Of a stretch of DNA of 64,000 nucleotides, positions 25,110 through 34,396 are shown one piece after another. The position numbers and the translations under genes are program-made. The notes under the pieces are model-generated. The model did no database searches. It was not told the origin of the DNA and was given only the letters and a program-made list of their open reading frames with translations. Positions within the stretch are counted from its first letter, which is position 1; every line of letters begins with the position of its first letter. The stretch comes from Trichothermofontia sichuanensis B231. Its GTDB lineage: Bacteria > Cyanobacteriota > Cyanobacteriia > B231. The stretch is taken from contig NZ_CP110848.1 in assembly GCF_026240635.1 (NCBI RefSeq), positions 2,448,501-2,512,500 on the forward strand, given 5' to 3'.

Positions 25110-26750
25110 ATGTTTGCTGCCACCACTCTCCTGCGACGCTATACCCCGCCGACGTGTACGCTGGAACTATACGTTCACCAGTCGCCCCTGTCGCGTTGGG
25201 CTGGCCGCCCGGTGGTGCGTGATCTGCACTTTCGGCTTCATCTGGATGATCCCCGGCTGCCGGATGAACAACGGGTAACCCTTCAGGGCGATCGCCAGCA
25301 CTTGGATGCTCTCCACGCGGTCGTTGAAACCTATGTGCAGGCGCACCTAACCCAAATGGATTGGGATCTAGAGGCACTGACCAGTACGGTCCTAACTGCA
25401 CTAGCCCCAGCGGCGGATGAGGAGATGCCTCTCGAGGAAGAGGCATCTTCCGAAGCGATGATGGCTGAGGCTACCCCTCCCCAGGATGCTTCTCCCCCCG
25501 GTTGTCTGTCAGTCAGCCCACCTGTGTCTGCCCCAGATGAGGCCCCGATCGTCCCAGTTCCGGCTTTGGTCCGTTCGGCTCCCAGCGTCCTATCGGAGCA
25601 GCAGGCGACTACAGAATCGCGCTCACGGGTGGAGCGGGGTTCGATGGCGCTACAGTGCGATCGTCGAAATCCCCTTCAGATCGAACCGGATGGGGGTCTC
25701 TATCATCGGTTACACCTGGGTCCGTTGGCGACGCCCCAGGTTGGGGATACGGTCCAGCTGAGTACGCTGCAATTGTTTGACTTGGCAACGGCCTTAGATG
25801 CCTATGGCGAAGAGTTAATGGCTCTACCCGAAACGTTGGGACGGGCTTGGTTTAAGCCTTCGACTACCTGGGCGCGGACGGCAGCGATCGCGATCGTGGT
25901 GATTGGCGTAGCAACGTCGATCGTGCGCTTGGCGGAACAGCCCCAAGTGGCTATGCAAGCTGAGGTTCCCACGGGGAGTGAGGGTGCCAGTAGTTTCGAT
26001 CAGCGGCGAGAGGCTGTGGCTGTGGCTCCCTTACCGACTCCAAGTTTTCGGGGGATACCGGGTAGTTTGACTCCCGAAGCCGTTCCCGGTGCCCCGCCGC
26101 CAGGGATTCCTACCCCCCCTCCTGGCTCTCTGGCACAGTTACCTCCCTATTCGCCGGGCAACAGTTCACCGCCGAGTAGCCCTGAGGTTGCCACGGTGCC
26201 CATTCCTGCGGCGCCACCGCCCGACTTGGCGATGGCGCCACCCCCGCCGTCGCCTTTACCGGCTCCGAGTGAAATGGGGACGATTACGATTCCGGCAGAG
26301 CCTTCAGGGACTGCCGACCTACCGGAGATTCCCGCAAGCCTGCGCAATGCAGCGCCTCCAACTGCGGCCCGATCGGGGGTAGCTGCGGATGAGGTAGCGA
26401 CAGGGGCTAGCCAGGATGGTCAAACGGCAGCCAGTACACCGGGGACGACCAGTACCGCCTTTGATGTCATTCCCCAGGTGGCTGAAGTGCGCGCCTATTT
26501 CCAGGGCCAGTGGCAGGTGCCAGAGGGATTGTCGCAAACGCTGGAGTATAGCCTGGAGCTAAACCCCAATGGGTCGATTCAGCGGATTTTTCCCCTGGGG
26601 CAGGCGGCGGGGAATTATATCGATCGCACGGGGATGCCGTTGATCGGGGAACCGTTTGTGTCGCCGATTGCCGATGGGAAACAGGCTCGCATTCGGCTAG
26701 TCCTCAGGCCCGATGGCAAGGTTCAGACTTTCTTAGAGTCGATGAATTGA
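25110..26750 (+). CDS. DUF4335 family protein
   Basis: A 546-residue protein. Residues 1-90 begin MFAATTLLRRYTPPTCTLELY and match DUF4335. A second related block (PDGGLYHRLHLGPLA, VQLSTLQLFDLATALDAY) follows at about 190-250. There is one membrane helix (AIAIVVIGVATSIVRLA, about 255-275), then a Pro/Ser-rich linker of about 140 residues, and a C-terminal globular domain (VRAYFQGQWQVPEGLSQTLEY to the end). The linker and final domain probably lie outside the cytoplasm. ATG 25110 is used. Function unknown; linked with DUF3038. Confidence 0.85.
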   Translation: MFAATTLLRRYTPPTCTLELYVHQSPLSRWAGRPVVRDLHFRLHLDDPRLPDEQRVTLQGDRQHLDALHAVVETYVQAHLTQMDWDLEALTSTVLTALAPAADEEMPLEEEASSEAMMAEATPPQDASPPGCLSVSPPVSAPDEAPIVPVPALVRSAPSVLSEQQATTESRSRVERGSMALQCDRRNPLQIEPDGGLYHRLHLGPLATPQVGDTVQLSTLQLFDLATALDAYGEELMALPETLGRAWFKPSTTWARTAAIAIVVIGVATSIVRLAEQPQVAMQAEVPTGSEGASSFDQRREAVAVAPLPTPSFRGIPGSLTPEAVPGAPPPGIPTPPPGSLAQLPPYSPGNSSPPSSPEVATVPIPAAPPPDLAMAPPPPSPLPAPSEMGTITIPAEPSGTADLPEIPASLRNAAPPTAARSGVAADEVATGASQDGQTAASTPGTTSTAFDVIPQVAEVRAYFQGQWQVPEGLSQTLEYSLELNPNGSIQRIFPLGQAAGNYIDRTGMPLIGEPFVSPIADGKQARIRLVLRPDGKVQTFLESMN

Positions 26751-26818
26751 TGGGGCATGTCGATGCATGAAGATGAATGAAGACGAAACGTGCCTCGATC
26801 ATCAACTCAGGAGAGCTT

Positions 26819-28510
26819 TTACCATAAACCACTATCGACATAGTGAACCAACTGGCCCAACCGTTGCCGTAAGGTTTCCAGGCCCAATCGCTCCTGGGCT
26901 GAGATAAACACTGCCTGCGGATACTCTGCTTTGGCCAAATTCAAGGTTTCGCTATCAACCTGATCGACCTTATTAAATACCAATAATGATGGTCCTGGCG
27001 TCACCGGCAATTCTGACAGGATTTTCATCACGGCGCGAATTTGGTTTTGCCAACTCGGTGATGATAAATCGACTAGGTGGAGCAAGGCATCGGCGTCTGT
27101 AACTTCCTCTAAAGTGGCCCGAAATGCATCTAATAATGACGGTGGCAACTCATGGATAAATCCTACGGTATCTGTTAGCAAAATGGCCTGTGGCGTTTGG
27201 GAAACCGCATGGGGGACTAGTAACCGACGGGTTGTCGGGTCAAGTGTGGCAAACAACTGATCGGCTGCTAGCACGTCGGCGTTGGTTAGCGTATTGAGCA
27301 GCGTTGATTTCCCGGCATTCGTATACCCCACGATCGCGACTGTGGGCATTTGATTATGCTGGCGTTGTTGCCGCAGGCGCGATCGGTGGGCTTGGAGTTG
27401 GTTCACCTCCTGTTGCAGGCGCGTAATCCGCCGTTGAATGGCCCGTCGTTCTGTCTCTAGTTTGGTTTCCCCTGGCCCTCGCGTACCAATGCCGCCCCCC
27501 AGCCGCGACATTGCTTGTCCGTGTCCTGTCAAACGCGGCAGACGATACTCTAACTGGGCTAATTCCACCTGCAATTTCCCGGCCCCTGATTGTGCCCGTT
27601 GCGCAAAAATGTCCAGAATCACTTCCGTGCGATCGACGACCCGCACCCCACACAGGCGCTCCAAGTTGCGCACTTGGGCTGGGGACAGGTCGCGGTTAAA
27701 CACGACTAAATTTGCCCCGATCGTCTGCACTGTCAGGGCTATTTCCTGCACCTTACCCGGACCCACCACCGTTTGCGGGTGGGGTTGCGGTCGTTTTTGC
27801 TGGATTACCTGTAACACATCTCCGCCTGCCGATTCGACCAATCGTTGGACTTCAGCGAGATTCTCGGCAAAACTGGCCGCATCCATCGCTTGTGTCATCA
27901 AACCGACCAGGAGAACGCGATCGTGGCTGGCATCTACCTGCTGGGCCACATATTGCCGCCGGAATTCGGCCTCCAGTTCTTCGACCAGGTTGAGAAAATC
28001 CTGCTCACTGAGGGCATCTAAACTCAGGGCGGAGGAAACGGTCCACAGCGTTTCTGGATGGGGGGTTAAGTGGGCCAAAAACGCTGTCTTGATATAACCG
28101 GTTGCGCCCCCGCCCCGCCGCTCAAATCCTGAGCCTGATAGGGTTAACACCACCAGTGCATCCAAGCGTTGAATGGCCATTGCTGTCAAACTGGCTGTAT
28201 CCGGTGGCGTATCGGTCAATTGGGTAGCTATACAGCGAATCCCGCACAGCCGTTCCGCCCCATAGCGCGGGAGTTCCAACGGTGGGATCTGGGTCTGACT
28301 GGGGGTGCCCACACCTACCCGTACGACCTGCCCCCGCCGATTGAGGTAGGCACAGAGGGGCGTTTGGATTTCTGTGCTAATCGCGGCCAGACGCTGGGCA
28401 AATTCGGGTGTGGTCAGGCAATCACCGGGTAAGCGCTGGTGATAGAGCCGCTGAAGTTGCTTGAGTTGACTGGGTTTTAGCCCCTGGAGATGGCCGTAGA
28501 TCGTTTCGAT
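26819..28510 (-). CDS. hflX: GTPase HflX with an apparently non-canonical or lost start codon
   Basis: HflX is a ribosome-associated GTPase that splits stalled or heat-damaged ribosomes. The N-terminal HflX domain contains VVGPGKVQEI and NRDLSPAQVRNLE. GxGGPGE-type residues appear as GGGIGTRGPGETKLE. The G domain has GYTNAGKST, DTVGFI and NKVD. The frame and homology continue upstream of the first usable GTG (28312) through ETIYGHLQGLKPSQLKQL. The expected start is therefore at 28508-28510, where the codon is ATC, with GGAGG ten bases upstream. Either AUC is used, or only a shorter protein from GTG 28312 (497 residues) is made. Length from 28510 (563 residues) suits cyanobacterial HflX as I know it. 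Confidence 0.85.
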   Translation of the reverse strand: METIYGHLQGLKPSQLKQLQRLYHQRLPGDCLTTPEFAQRLAAISTEIQTPLCAYLNRRGQVVRVGVGTPSQTQIPPLELPRYGAERLCGIRCIATQLTDTPPDTASLTAMAIQRLDALVVLTLSGSGFERRGGGATGYIKTAFLAHLTPHPETLWTVSSALSLDALSEQDFLNLVEELEAEFRRQYVAQQVDASHDRVLLVGLMTQAMDAASFAENLAEVQRLVESAGGDVLQVIQQKRPQPHPQTVVGPGKVQEIALTVQTIGANLVVFNRDLSPAQVRNLERLCGVRVVDRTEVILDIFAQRAQSGAGKLQVELAQLEYRLPRLTGHGQAMSRLGGGIGTRGPGETKLETERRAIQRRITRLQQEVNQLQAHRSRLRQQRQHNQMPTVAIVGYTNAGKSTLLNTLTNADVLAADQLFATLDPTTRRLLVPHAVSQTPQAILLTDTVGFIHELPPSLLDAFRATLEEVTDADALLHLVDLSSPSWQNQIRAVMKILSELPVTPGPSLLVFNKVDQVDSETLNLAKAEYPQAVFISAQERLGLETLRQRLGQLVHYVDSGLW

Positions 28511-28572
28511 GGGAACGTATCCTCCTGCCTGTGCTGCTATCGATGCCTATTTTAGGCGTTTAAAGTCTGAAC

Positions 28573-28684
28573 GGCTCTCCTGAGTTTATGGTGGGGGCGC
28601 GTAGCGCCCCCACCATAAACTCAACGTTTCCGATCGTTTATTTGTAGTTGCTGATACTGTTTACCCCAAAATCCCAGAAGAGCT
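28573..28684 (+). mobile_element. 112 bp MITE with 8 bp target duplication, copy 2
   Basis: The flanking direct repeat is GTCTGAAC at 28565-28572 and 28685-28692. Outer and right-hand sequences match the copy at 16117. The hairpin loop is GTA instead of TAC, the reverse complement, with identical 19-base arms. It lies just upstream of hflX and marks the left side of the defence region. Confidence 0.9.
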
Positions 28685-28744
28685 GTCTGAACTGATAAAG
28701 TCTGAACTGACCTGAACTCTGAAGGTTCGTCAGTCAAGCAGATG

Positions 28745-31700
28745 TCAACTCGCTTCAAAGGATTGATTTTTAAACTTAAGAGCCTGGCAATTTTCCATAA
28801 CTGTGCGCACCACATCATCAGGGACTCCCTCAGGAATCTCAGCTTCAATCTCCAGAGTAATTTTAACCGTTGCGCCATTTAAGGCGATGAGATGTTGAAT
28901 AACTGCATCGGCGATCGCCGATGCATCTCGGTTAATTCGCATCGCATCAATTTCCACATTTCCATAAAACCTCCGGAGGATAGGTGCTTGAGTTCCTCCT
29001 GACCCGTCCTGTTCATCATCCTTTGTAGCATTGTCACCAGAACCATCAGATGGTGTACTGCCACCAGTTGTCCCTCCTACGGGAACGGTTGTAGTACTGC
29101 CCGTGGTAATTGTGATTGCCTGAGCTGCTTCAGTATCGAATTGCTGCTGAGCAACATCTGGCTTAACCAGAAGGCTTTGAGGGCTAATACTGGGACTGAT
29201 GCCCGTTGCAACACGCAGACCCAGGTACTTTCCTTTTACGTCATCAAAGCCTTCTGCATAGGCGAAGTTGTCGGCCCAGACTGTTGAGGCAACGCCCGCT
29301 CGAACGGCTTCAAGCAGCACTTCCTGATTTTTCAAGCGAGGGAGATAGAGATACCGGGTGAGACATTCCCAAAGCCGTTTTAGATCGATGTGATTCGTGT
29401 CTCGCCAGAGAAACTTATCCAGTGCTTCGAGTCGCAGGTTGGTCGCTGCATAGGTGGTAAGCAGATCGCCTTCATAGACTGCTTTGCGACTGGCGCGAAT
29501 GATGGGTGAATCCTGCCCTTGCAGTCGGGTTTCTTTCCACTCGATACCGCCCTGAGCATCGGGTTGAGTTGGTATCAGCAGCCACTGATAGGTATCACAG
29601 AGGATATTATCAACGTCTTTGTTGCTGCCATCCCGTTTGGTTTCAGCCTGAATTCGTTGAAAATTATCGAGGTTAAGCGTCTTCTTCTTGTCGTCAGCCA
29701 GAACAGATTCCCATGCTAGGTATTGGGCGACATTGCGTTCTAGGTTTTCAATTTTGGCTTTATCGGGTGCCAGAAATAGGAGCGTGTTTTTGTAATACCG
29801 AGGACCGCTGCCTTTGTGATTCAGGGCATCCTCGACCCATTGGCGGCCGGGGCTGTCGGCAGTATTTCTGCTGTGGGGATGTTGGGGAGCGAGCACGACT
29901 AACCGGACGCCGAGGGTGGGATCATCGGGAATGTCGGCGGTGGAGTCGGGCGCAACATGAACGGCGCTGAACTCTCCCCGATTTTTATCGGTTTTGATAT
30001 CGGCTTTGAGGCGTTTGATGATTTCGGCCCAGACGGAGTCGCGATCGCTCAGGAGTTGCTCGGCACGTTCCTGGGCGGTGCGGTTGACGTTGGGTTGGGT
30101 GGAGATCCAGTAGCGGTTGCTGTCGATGTAGAGATAGGTGGCTTGATCGGTGAGGCGGCGCAGGGCATCGCCAAAGGTGGCGACGCTTTCTCCGGGTTGG
30201 ACGCAGCCTAGCTTGATACGACGATCGTCAATGCCGCGATTGGCGGCCCGCAGGGTGGGGGCTGATCCCATATAGACGGTGCGGGCGACGCGGCGGCAGG
30301 CGGAGTAGCGCCCTAGGTTGGGATGGTTGCGATCGAGGGTCAGGGGCAGGGAGTTTGTGCCATCGACATCTTTATCGATGACGGGCAGCCAGTTATCTTC
30401 GAGATAGCGGGTTAGTTCTGACTGTACCTGCTGATCATCCATCGGGATGTGGGCGGGCATGATCATCAGGCTGCGGTCCTCCCGCTCCCAGAGGGAATGG
30501 ATAACTTTGGCCATCAGCCGCAGGACGCCCCGGGTGCGCTGGAATTTGTCGAGGGTGGACCAGTCGGTGTAAAGGCGATCGAAGAGTTCGGGGTGGATGG
30601 GGTAGGCGGCTTTCAGGCGCCGTTCATAGTCGCTTTCCTTACATTCGCTGGGGAATTCCTGGCTCTGGTTGCGATACAGATCCATAAAGGCTTTGATGAC
30701 CCCGTCCCGCTGCACAAAGAGGTTGGGGTCGGTGGTGGGCTGGAAGAGGCGGCGGCGGACAATTTCAAAACTTTCTTCGGCACTGGCGGGTCGCCAGGGG
30801 GATTCGACACGACCGATCGCGTTTTTGAGCCGATCGAGGGCTTCTTTGCCGCGATCGCCACCAATCTCGATATCGGACGATGGGATGCTGACCACTAGCA
30901 GGGTGTTGTTAGCGTTTTTGGCCGATTCGCTGAGGGTTTGGGCAAAGGTGAATTGGGTATCGAAGCTGCCGCCGGGTAGGTCGCTTTGTTCGTGGAGTTG
31001 GCGGGCGTAGGACACCCATTCATCGATCAGGATCAGGCAGGGGGCAAAGCGGTTAAATAGGACTTTGATGGCATCACCGGGGTTGGTGGAGGTTTCGTCG
31101 GCGGCACGGACGATTTCATAGCCTTCTGCACCGCCCAGTTGCCAAGCCAGTTCACCCCAGAGGGTGTTGATCAGGGGGCGATTTTGGCTGTGGTGTTCGG
31201 GTTTGTAGGGTTTAATGCCGCTGGGCTGGAGTTTGTTACCCACCAGAACAGCTACGTTGACATTTTGTGGGGGGGCTGCAATCCCTACGGTCTGAAAGAT
31301 CGGTTCCATCCCTGGCAGGTCTGAGATTTGCATGGCCTGACACAGGTGATACAGGGCCAACATGGCGTGGGTTTTGCCGCCGCCGAAGTTGGTTTGCAGT
31401 TCGATCACGGGGTCACCGCCTTGGCCACTGAGCCGTCGCAGGGCGTTGGTGAGCAGTTGTTGCAGGCCGTCGGTGAGGTAGGTGCGGCGATAGAATTCGG
31501 TGGGGTCGCGGTATTCGTCGGAGCCTTCATCTAAGTACACTTGCCAGAGGTCGGCGGCAAATTCGGCTTGTTGGAAGCGACCGGAGGCGACATCGGGGTG
31601 GGGGGTAGCAATTTCGCGCCAGGGTTTGAGTCCCGCCATCGGTTGACCCTCGGTGGGGGCAAGGGTGGTGCGGCGAGTAATGTTGCGGGCCTGTTCTTCA

Positions 31701-32131
31701 AACCGGAGACGCAGGAGTTCTTGTTTTTGCTTTTCGACTGCGGCGGCTTCGGGGGCGGAGATGGCGGTGAGCAGGCGGACCATGCTATCGAGGGCACGAT
31801 AGGCGTCGTCGGTGGAAAAGGTGGTGGTGCGTGCCCAGTCGTTGCGGGTGGTGCGCAGTTCGCTGACGAGGGTGCGTTCGGCTTGGCCCAGGCTTTGCTT
31901 GAATATACTGTTCCGTTGTTCCCACATGACAATCAGCAGCGCGGAGATGTCTTCTTGAAGGACATCTTGAATGGGTTTGTATTTGACGTAGCTGTCGGGC
32001 AGGCAGGCGGAGGCGTGGATCAGCCAGCGATCGCCGTGGATGGCTTTCATCTCCCGCTCAATGTAGGGGTAAAGTCCATTTCGGAGTAAATTCAGGGCGC
32101 GTCCGACCCGTTCGTGGTTGCTGATGGCCAT
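28745..32131 (-). CDS. DUF499 AAA-type ATPase of a defence-type gene cluster
   Basis: The 1128-residue protein begins with a Swt1/HEPN-like helical region (HERVGRALNLLRNGLYPYIEREM). DUF499 follows, with Walker A NFGGGKTHAML (about 246-256) and a Walker B-like ILIDEWVSYARQL. The C-terminus is Gly/Ser-rich around 1010-1060 and ends in a small domain. To my knowledge DUF499 ATPases recur with DUF1156 methylases and SNF2 helicases in prokaryotic defence islands, and both occur upstream here on the same strand. A role in anti-phage defence or DNA restriction is inferred from that. It starts 19 bases after the PIN gene. Confidence 0.82.
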   Translation of the reverse strand: MAISNHERVGRALNLLRNGLYPYIEREMKAIHGDRWLIHASACLPDSYVKYKPIQDVLQEDISALLIVMWEQRNSIFKQSLGQAERTLVSELRTTRNDWARTTTFSTDDAYRALDSMVRLLTAISAPEAAAVEKQKQELLRLRFEEQARNITRRTTLAPTEGQPMAGLKPWREIATPHPDVASGRFQQAEFAADLWQVYLDEGSDEYRDPTEFYRRTYLTDGLQQLLTNALRRLSGQGGDPVIELQTNFGGGKTHAMLALYHLCQAMQISDLPGMEPIFQTVGIAAPPQNVNVAVLVGNKLQPSGIKPYKPEHHSQNRPLINTLWGELAWQLGGAEGYEIVRAADETSTNPGDAIKVLFNRFAPCLILIDEWVSYARQLHEQSDLPGGSFDTQFTFAQTLSESAKNANNTLLVVSIPSSDIEIGGDRGKEALDRLKNAIGRVESPWRPASAEESFEIVRRRLFQPTTDPNLFVQRDGVIKAFMDLYRNQSQEFPSECKESDYERRLKAAYPIHPELFDRLYTDWSTLDKFQRTRGVLRLMAKVIHSLWEREDRSLMIMPAHIPMDDQQVQSELTRYLEDNWLPVIDKDVDGTNSLPLTLDRNHPNLGRYSACRRVARTVYMGSAPTLRAANRGIDDRRIKLGCVQPGESVATFGDALRRLTDQATYLYIDSNRYWISTQPNVNRTAQERAEQLLSDRDSVWAEIIKRLKADIKTDKNRGEFSAVHVAPDSTADIPDDPTLGVRLVVLAPQHPHSRNTADSPGRQWVEDALNHKGSGPRYYKNTLLFLAPDKAKIENLERNVAQYLAWESVLADDKKKTLNLDNFQRIQAETKRDGSNKDVDNILCDTYQWLLIPTQPDAQGGIEWKETRLQGQDSPIIRASRKAVYEGDLLTTYAATNLRLEALDKFLWRDTNHIDLKRLWECLTRYLYLPRLKNQEVLLEAVRAGVASTVWADNFAYAEGFDDVKGKYLGLRVATGISPSISPQSLLVKPDVAQQQFDTEAAQAITITTGSTTTVPVGGTTGGSTPSDGSGDNATKDDEQDGSGGTQAPILRRFYGNVEIDAMRINRDASAIADAVIQHLIALNGATVKITLEIEAEIPEGVPDDVVRTVMENCQALKFKNQSFEAS

Positions 32132-32150
32132 AAGATATAGATCCTTTCAA

Positions 32151-32567
32151 TTAATCAGGACGACAAATAAAGCCCATTTGGGAAAAATGGTGATCAAATG
32201 TGAATGCTTCGGTGATGCCCCGCTCCTTCATCACAATGTAAGAAGGGCAGTCAGTAAATGACCATTGTTTATCAGTATTAAACTGTTCAAATATCTGCCA
32301 AGTTTGGGTAGCGATTGATTCTAATATCCAGACAACTTTAAGTGCATTACGAGCAATCAAAAAATCTAACCGACTTTTGAACTCTACTGTTTTGCCATAG
32401 CCAGTATTAAGCAACAGTAAGGTATAGAGTTCATCGAGAATATAGTTCGTTGTTACCAATCGAATGCCACTAATGGTCTTGTTGAAGCTTACTGCTTTGG
32501 CATGATTGTCATCTTTTTTATCAGCTAGTGCTGCGAAAGCACTGGTGTCTACGAATACTTGCTTCAT
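32151..32567 (-). CDS. PIN domain ribonuclease, VapC-like toxin
   Basis: A 138-residue PIN protein with the conserved acidic set: FVDTSAF (D7), LDELYTLL (E46), FTDCPSYIVM and TFDHHFSQMGF. Such proteins cleave RNA and act as toxins of type II modules. The start overlaps the stop of the preceding small gene by one base, the usual tight coupling of antitoxin then toxin. Confidence 0.88.
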   Translation of the reverse strand: MKQVFVDTSAFAALADKKDDNHAKAVSFNKTISGIRLVTTNYILDELYTLLLLNTGYGKTVEFKSRLDFLIARNALKVVWILESIATQTWQIFEQFNTDKQWSFTDCPSYIVMKERGITEAFTFDHHFSQMGFICRPD

Positions 32568-32827
32568 TAGTCTTTGGTATAAAGATAGCGATCGTGGTTG
32601 ATAGATGGGTTTTCTAGTTTGCCTTCAACCGCATCATCGCCAAGGGTTCGCCACACTTCCCAGGCTTCTGGATCGATGACTTCTTCTTTTGTAGTCAGGG
32701 TAGCAGATAGCTCTGAGGATTTGGCTTCGGGCAACAGTCGATTCAGTCGCTCAATGAGTAGGATCTGTTCGTCTTTAGGTAAGGCTTGCACTACCTGAAT
32801 AATGGATTCGACGAGTTGATTGTTCAT
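32567..32827 (-). CDS. Probable antitoxin of the PIN toxin
   Basis: An 86-residue acidic protein: VESIIQVVQALPKDEQILLIERLNRLL, then DPEAWEVWRTLGDDAVEGKLENPS. Helical N-terminus and disordered acidic C-terminus fit an antitoxin. Placement one base before the PIN gene supports the role. No DNA-binding fold is obvious. Confidence 0.65.
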   Translation of the reverse strand: MNNQLVESIIQVVQALPKDEQILLIERLNRLLPEAKSSELSATLTTKEEVIDPEAWEVWRTLGDDAVEGKLENPSINHDRYLYTKD

Positions 32828-33060
32828 GGCTGGACTCTGGGGGTAAGTTGTACAACATTTTTGGTTTGGTCTGTTGCTCCATGTGGGACATCTGTAATAA
32901 TGCCTGCAAGCTTTAGCAGTTTGGAGCTATCTTTTGGGAGTAATTTGATCTTGAGGGCTTCATGAATTAGCCCAACGATCGTTTCTTCGGGATGGGTTTG
33001 CAAATAGGGATTGAGTTGTTCGGCGAGTTGATCGGGTCGTTCGATCGTTACTTGGGGCAT
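32824..33060 (-). CDS. Small protein of a probable toxin-antitoxin group
   Basis: A 78-residue protein: MPQVTIERPDQLAEQLNPYLQTHPEETIVGLIHEALK, then LLKLAGIITDVPHGATDQTKN. The last phrase resembles C-terminal peptides of cyanobacterial antitoxins. It overlaps the next gene by four bases. Its 5' part overlaps the frameshifted tail of the preceding Uma2 gene. Confidence 0.55.
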   Translation of the reverse strand: MPQVTIERPDQLAEQLNPYLQTHPEETIVGLIHEALKIKLLPKDSSKLLKLAGIITDVPHGATDQTKNVVQLTPRVQP

Positions 33061-33736
33061 TGATCAGTCTCCAGTTTGCAGGGTTGAGCGAATTTTTTGA
33101 CGAAAGGCGCGTAAGGCTGAACTTCGGCCAAGCTGCTGGACTTCGGCCAAGCTCTTGACTTTGCTCTAATACTTCTGACACCCACTCTAAAATTGGTAGC
33201 TTTGGAAAGGTTGGACTGGTCGTAGAACTCTGATATGCTCCGGCTTGCAGTCGGTAGATTTTTAGCTCAGTTCCCTCGTAAACCCATCGTTCCGGAATCC
33301 CCAAGCGGGTGTAGGCATCGATCTCGGTTTTGGAGGTGACATCGACCTCAATAGCGAGATCGGGCGGCGGGTCAATGGATAAATCCAGCCGATCCTTCCC
33401 AATCATGGCCTGGTGGTTTTGGATATAGAAGCATTCATCCGGTTCAATGTCGTAGTTCATTGCTTGCCGCTTGAAGGTGGTTGAGCCAAAACATTCGCAA
33501 TCCATGTCCAATTCGTCTAGTAGGATTTTAACGATGTCTCCGCGAATGGACTTCTCTCGCTCATGTTTAGGGAGTGGCATTCGGATTTCTAAAGTTCCAT
33601 CGCTATAGACAATGCGGCTGGCGCGTTTTTCGCCAAGTTCATCCAGGATGGCTTCAAATTCTGACCAGTTGACATCCTGAATTAGGAGGCGTTGACCGGG
33701 GGGAACGGTGAGTTGTCGAAGTTGCAGGGTAATCAT
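32960..33736 (-). CDS. Uma2 family protein with a frameshifted C-terminus
   Basis: The Uma2 domain covers residues 1-200 (ASRIVYSDGTLEIRMPLPKHE, DLAIEVDVTSKTEIDAYTRLGIPERWVY). After EVLEQSQELGRS the chain turns into a Ser/Asn/Arg-rich stretch unlike the family. A 19-base tandem duplication at 33115-33152 explains it. With one copy removed the frame reads EQSQELGRSSALRAFRQKIR and stops at 33064-33066, four bases before the next start. The present frame runs about 100 bases into the next gene. Confidence 0.8.
   Translation of the reverse strand: MITLQLRQLTVPPGQRLLIQDVNWSEFEAILDELGEKRASRIVYSDGTLEIRMPLPKHEREKSIRGDIVKILLDELDMDCECFGSTTFKRQAMNYDIEPDECFYIQNHQAMIGKDRLDLSIDPPPDLAIEVDVTSKTEIDAYTRLGIPERWVYEGTELKIYRLQAGAYQSSTTSPTFPKLPILEWVSEVLEQSQELGRSPAAWPKFSLTRLSSKNSLNPANWRLINAPSNDRTTRSTRRTTQSLFANPSRRNDRWANS
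33115..33152 (-). repeat. 19 bp tandem duplication causing a frameshift
   Basis: Plus-strand units GGCTGAACTTCGGCCAAGC and TGCTGGACTTCGGCCAAGC. Nineteen is not a multiple of three, so the downstream reading frame of the Uma2 gene is shifted. Confidence 0.88.
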
Positions 33737-33773
33737 AGGGGTGATTTTAGATTTTGGATTTTAGATTGGGTAG

Positions 33774-34373
33774 TTATTGGAGAGCGTGGGTGAGGATGCC
33801 GAGGATTTTGGGGAGGTCGGTTTTGGGGTAGTATTCGCTAAGGTCGATATCGAGGGTGGTTTGGGTGAGTTTGAGGAAGCGCCAGATGGTGCCGATCGTG
33901 ATGACGCCGTAGATGCTGGAAATATCATTTTGCTCTTGTTGGTTAAAGATTTGGGCGGCGATCATTGCGGCGATACATTGGGAAAGGCCACTCTTCAGAT
34001 TTTCGTTTTTGGCTTCGACGATCGCGACGACGGGGGCGCGAATGAAGAGTTGTTCGGGGGCTTTGCTAAGGATAAAGTCGCAGATGCCGCTAAGGCCACG
34101 CTCGGGGTCAACGGTGAAGTCGATGCCAGAGAAGAGGCTAATCTGATAGTGAAAGTGACGGCGAATTTCCAGGAGGATGGGGGTAATAATCATTTCGGAG
34201 CGGGCTTTTTCGGTGTTGATGGCGATCGCTAAGTCCAGGGTTTCGCGGAGGGTGTCGGTGAGGAGGGAGCTGGGTTCTACGATCGGGATATCGGCGAAGC
34301 GGTTGGAGGTCTCGTTGAGGGTGAGGCCAAAGTCTTTGATGAGTTGGGTTAATTTGAAGTCGCTGTAGGACAT
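33774..34373 (-). CDS. Putative PD-(D/E)XK-type nuclease-fold protein
   Basis: A 199-residue protein with GLSGICDFILSK followed by VVAIVEAKNENLKSGLSQCIAAM. The spaced Asp and Glu-Ala-Lys form a D-E-x-K active-site pattern of restriction-like nucleases. TIWRFLKLTQTTLDID and the end LPKILGILTHAL are typical of a family of cyanobacterial hypothetical proteins. It lies within the defence-type operon. Activity is inferred from motif only. Confidence 0.65.
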   Translation of the reverse strand: MSYSDFKLTQLIKDFGLTLNETSNRFADIPIVEPSSLLTDTLRETLDLAIAINTEKARSEMIITPILLEIRRHFHYQISLFSGIDFTVDPERGLSGICDFILSKAPEQLFIRAPVVAIVEAKNENLKSGLSQCIAAMIAAQIFNQQEQNDISSIYGVITIGTIWRFLKLTQTTLDIDLSEYYPKTDLPKILGILTHALQ

Positions 34374-34396
34374 GGGGAAGTTTGGATGGCAGGGGG

